From CAYZMH01 sp964479445 (GTDB lineage Bacteria; Bacteroidota; Bacteroidia; Bacteroidales; GCA-2748055), in NCBI GenBank assembly GCA_964479445.1, contig CAYZMH010000003.1, positions 1 to 64,000 on the forward strand: a DNA stretch of 64,000 nt, read 5' to 3'. The position numbers were made by a program, and so were the translations under genes. Positions 61,561 through 64,000 of the stretch are shown here, one piece after another. The notes beneath the pieces are model-generated. The model worked only from the letters and a program-made list of their open reading frames with translations, was not told where the DNA came from and searched no databases. Position 1 is the first letter of the stretch; every line of letters starts with the position of its first letter.

Positions 61561-64000
61561 ATGGCTCTGCGTATAGCCAACATGCTGAACATTGAGCAGG
61601 AGGAACGGGGAATAGTTTTCCTGTTGCTTACCCAGTCGGTTTTCCTTGGGATTTTTGCCGGTGCGCTTGATGTAGGGGCCAACGCCCTTTTCCTTGAGCA
61701 CTACAGGGCGGATCTTATCCCCAGGGCATTCATGCTGTCAGGGATTGTGGGCATATTATTCACTTCGCTCTATACCTTTTTTCAACCGCGGATCAGGTTT
61801 AAACTTTTTGTCCTGATCAACCTGGTGTTGGTGATCCTGATCACGGGAATTTTATGGTTCGGATTCAGATTGGTCGCCCAGGACTGGCTGGCTTTTGCGG
61901 TGTTTGTTATGATGGGTCCGCTGATTATTGTGAGTATGCTGGGATTCTGGGGAACAGCCGGGCGGTATTTTACCCTGAGAGAAGGAAAAAGGTTATTTGG
62001 TGTTATTGATACAGGTTCAGTCATTGGAATGATCCTGGCATTTTATGCCGTTCCCGTGCTGCTTCAGTTTGATTTCAGGGTGGAGAATACGCTGCTAATC
62101 GGGTTTCTCAGCCTGGTGTTTGCGCTGTTTTTTCAGCTGATCATAATAAACCGGTATGCATTCAAGGCCCGGAAAGAGATGGTAAAACCGGTCACGCGTA
62201 AAACGGGATTCCTTGACCTGTTCAAAAACCGGTATACTACCATGATGGCTCTTTTCGTGGTGTTAAGTGTGGTGACGGCTTTTTTTATTCATTACAGCTT
62301 TTTATGGGTAACGGAGTCCAACTATACTGACAGCCGTGAGCGAGCCAGTTTTATCGGTGCTTTTTTCGGTACGATGATGGTATTCACGATCATTGTAAAA
62401 AGTACCCTGTATGGCTGGATGATGAAGAATTACGGGTTACGGGTGGCCCTGCTGGTATCCCCGGTGTTGTTACTGGTTATGACGGTGATTGCAGCGATCG
62501 TGGGGGGTGCTTTTGGCTTTGCGGCCGAGGCGGCCAGCTTCACCTTTTTCTTTCTGGTCATATCGCTCTCCAAGCTGTTCAATAAATCCCTGAAAGATGC
62601 TATTGAAGGTCCTTCCATGAAGATACTCTACCAGTCGCTGGACTCTTCTGTGCGGTATGATGTCCAGGCACGGATTGACGGGGTGGTCAATGAGCTGACA
62701 GCTTTCTCAGCGGGATTGCTTATGAGCGGATTGCTGGTCCTGGATTTTATAAAGATCATTCACTTCAGCTACATTCTTATTGCTATTCTGGTAGCCTGGG
62801 TGATCCTGGGAATATCCCTCTATCGATCTTACCGCCACACGCTGAATGCTTCCCTGTCAACAGCCCGGTCGGTTCAGCCGGCAGACGCTCCCCTCCGTTT
62901 CCTGGATATACCTGCCGCCTTCAAGGTCCCCATGGTATATGAGATGATGCATGTACATCCCTATTTTTACCATATTGCCGCTGACAGGGGAATGGACGGG
63001 TTGCTTGAATCTGAAAAGGAGACAAACCGGTTGCATGCCTGGGAATTTATTCAGACAACCCTTTTCGGGGGTCCGGATGATCTCCCGGAGAAAGTACGAA
63101 AGAGCCCTCTCCACCCTGAATTGGAGCGGATGATGGAGCGGTACGAAAAGGTGCGAAATTTTCCCGGGGGTGATCTGAACGAAGCCTTTCATTCGAGTGA
63201 TGAAGAGAGGGTACTGGCTGCCCTGTATGAAACGGTTCGCAGAAACGACCGGAGCCAGGTTCCGAATCTTATCATGCTGTTACGCGCCAGGGACAGAGTC
63301 CTGAGGGCTGCTGCCATAGAGGCAGCCGGGAAGATGAGGATTGATGAGATGGGAAGTTATCTCGTGGAAACCCTCGGTGATCGCCGTCTGTATGCGGTTA
63401 CCTGGTCTTCCCTGGTAAAAATGGGTGAAGCGGTCATTGACAATCTAGAAAATCTATTTCACAAAACAGGGGTTGATGAGCGGGTACAGGTTCGGACCGT
63501 GCGGGCCATGGCTGCAATCGGTGGTGAGAAAGCGCAGCGGTATATGCTGGCCAAGACCAATTATCACCAGCGGGATGTCAGGGAGGCTGCGGTGAACGGA
63601 TTGTTTCATTCCGGTTACCAGGCAGATGCTTCATCCCGGCTGATGCTGGAACAGGAGATTTTTTCCACGGTAGAAGCAGGGGCGTGGAACATTGCTGCAG
63701 AATATACTATCCGGGAAAATGATCCGGAGAACGGATTGTTGCAGGCGATCCGTGAGGAGATTGACCGGAACAATCAGTTCCTGTTTGAGCTCCTGGGAAT
63801 AACTTATGATCGCCATGCCATCGGTCATATACGGGAGAATCTCCGGGAGGCGGATAACCAGGACAGCAGTTATGCACTGGAGTTGATGAATCTGGTAGTG
63901 GATGACCAGGTAAAGAGTTACCTGGAGCCCTATTTTGATGACCGTCCGGTTCCGGATAAGATCCGGCAGCTGCAGGTTGAAATGCCTGTTGAGATACTAT
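61561..64000 (+). CDS. Npt-like membrane transporter fused to HEAT-like repeats (runs off the window)
   Basis: The open frame runs from the ATG at 61561 to the window end (813 codons, no stop). Residues 15-440 contain about twelve hydrophobic helices (GIVFLLLTQSVFLGIFAGAL, LFVLINLVLVILITGILWF, LLVSPVLLLVMTVIAAIVGG), with EGPSMKILYQSLDSSVRYDVQARIDGVVNE resembling the ATP/ADP translocase (Npt1/Npt2) family. From about residue 540 to the edge, alpha-helical HEAT-like repeats follow (DRVLRAAAIEAAGKMRIDEMG, RVQVRTVRAMAAIGGEKAQ, DVREAAVNGLFHSG). Related long proteins occur in free-living Bacteroidota; substrate unknown. The next in-frame ATG is at 61582. Confidence 0.78.
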   Translation, partial: MALRIANMLNIEQEERGIVFLLLTQSVFLGIFAGALDVGANALFLEHYRADLIPRAFMLSGIVGILFTSLYTFFQPRIRFKLFVLINLVLVILITGILWFGFRLVAQDWLAFAVFVMMGPLIIVSMLGFWGTAGRYFTLREGKRLFGVIDTGSVIGMILAFYAVPVLLQFDFRVENTLLIGFLSLVFALFFQLIIINRYAFKARKEMVKPVTRKTGFLDLFKNRYTTMMALFVVLSVVTAFFIHYSFLWVTESNYTDSRERASFIGAFFGTMMVFTIIVKSTLYGWMMKNYGLRVALLVSPVLLLVMTVIAAIVGGAFGFAAEAASFTFFFLVISLSKLFNKSLKDAIEGPSMKILYQSLDSSVRYDVQARIDGVVNELTAFSAGLLMSGLLVLDFIKIIHFSYILIAILVAWVILGISLYRSYRHTLNASLSTARSVQPADAPLRFLDIPAAFKVPMVYEMMHVHPYFYHIAADRGMDGLLESEKETNRLHAWEFIQTTLFGGPDDLPEKVRKSPLHPELERMMERYEKVRNFPGGDLNEAFHSSDEERVLAALYETVRRNDRSQVPNLIMLLRARDRVLRAAAIEAAGKMRIDEMGSYLVETLGDRRLYAVTWSSLVKMGEAVIDNLENLFHKTGVDERVQVRTVRAMAAIGGEKAQRYMLAKTNYHQRDVREAAVNGLFHSGYQADASSRLMLEQEIFSTVEAGAWNIAAEYTIRENDPENGLLQAIREEIDRNNQFLFELLGITYDRHAIGHIRENLREADNQDSSYALELMNLVVDDQVKSYLEPYFDDRPVPDKIRQLQVEMPVEIL

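Overview
The window looks like a scaffold from a member of the Bacteroidota (Bacteroidetes), probably a metagenome bin: two runs of exactly 100 N mark scaffold joins. Evidence for the phylum: promoters of the TAnnTTTG (-7) type with little Shine-Dalgarno use, a FecI/FecR/STN-TonB receptor/DUF4249 unit, a type IX secretion sorting domain on a GH31 enzyme, DUF6340 and GYDIA-kinase families, and lipoproteins ending their signal in FTGC or LFSC. Base composition is about 50% GC, with one clearly AT-rich insert around 17.5-19.6 kb.

Layout. 1-9.4 kb: a truncated tricorn-like protease, cupin, VOC protein, PPK2 polyphosphate kinase, a pair of overlapping two-component hybrid kinases, a DUF6340/TPR protein, a zinc-free alcohol dehydrogenase, uracil phosphoribosyltransferase and a DUF1080 protein. 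9.5-17.5 kb: tRNA-Thr(CGT), a serine hydrolase, a secreted GH31 glycosidase, a small membrane protein, a beta-barrel protein translationally coupled to an S41 peptidase, and a plug-only TonB-receptor-like protein. 17.7-19.4 kb: a hipBA toxin-antitoxin pair with repeated operator-like sites. 19.6-37.9 kb: mostly housekeeping genes (lysS, recJ, purE, hpt, adk, obgE, PAP2 phosphatase, lplA, aroK, parC, parE, plsC) with an outer-membrane HHH/beta-barrel pair between them.

38.0-44.1 kb: an ECF sigma factor, a FecR anti-sigma factor, an STN-domain TonB receptor and a DUF4249 lipoprotein, forming a cell-surface signalling and uptake unit. Two different minisatellites interrupt it, one between sigma and anti-sigma (35-bp period) and one inside the 5' end of the DUF4249 gene (15-bp unit, 45-bp higher-order period, frame preserving). 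Both coincide with the assembly gaps. 44.4-48.7 kb: two lipoproteins of unknown role and formate-tetrahydrofolate ligase, with an AT-rich palindromic intergenic region.

48.9-60.3 kb is the most striking part: ten co-directional, mostly touching or overlapping minus-strand genes. They begin with leucine/isovalerate catabolism (methylcrotonyl-CoA carboxylase beta, a hydratase, methylcrotonyl-CoA carboxylase alpha with biotin carrier, an acyl-CoA dehydrogenase), whose end product is HMG-CoA, and run straight into the mevalonate pathway (type 2 IPP isomerase, HMG-CoA reductase, GYDIA GHMP kinase, diphosphomevalonate decarboxylase, mevalonate kinase), ending with a SLOG-family cpYpsA protein. No HMG-CoA lyase or HMG-CoA synthase is in the cluster. 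The simplest reading is a direct leucine-to-isoprenoid route. The window closes with a queuosine-precursor transporter and a truncated Npt-like transporter fused to HEAT-like repeats.
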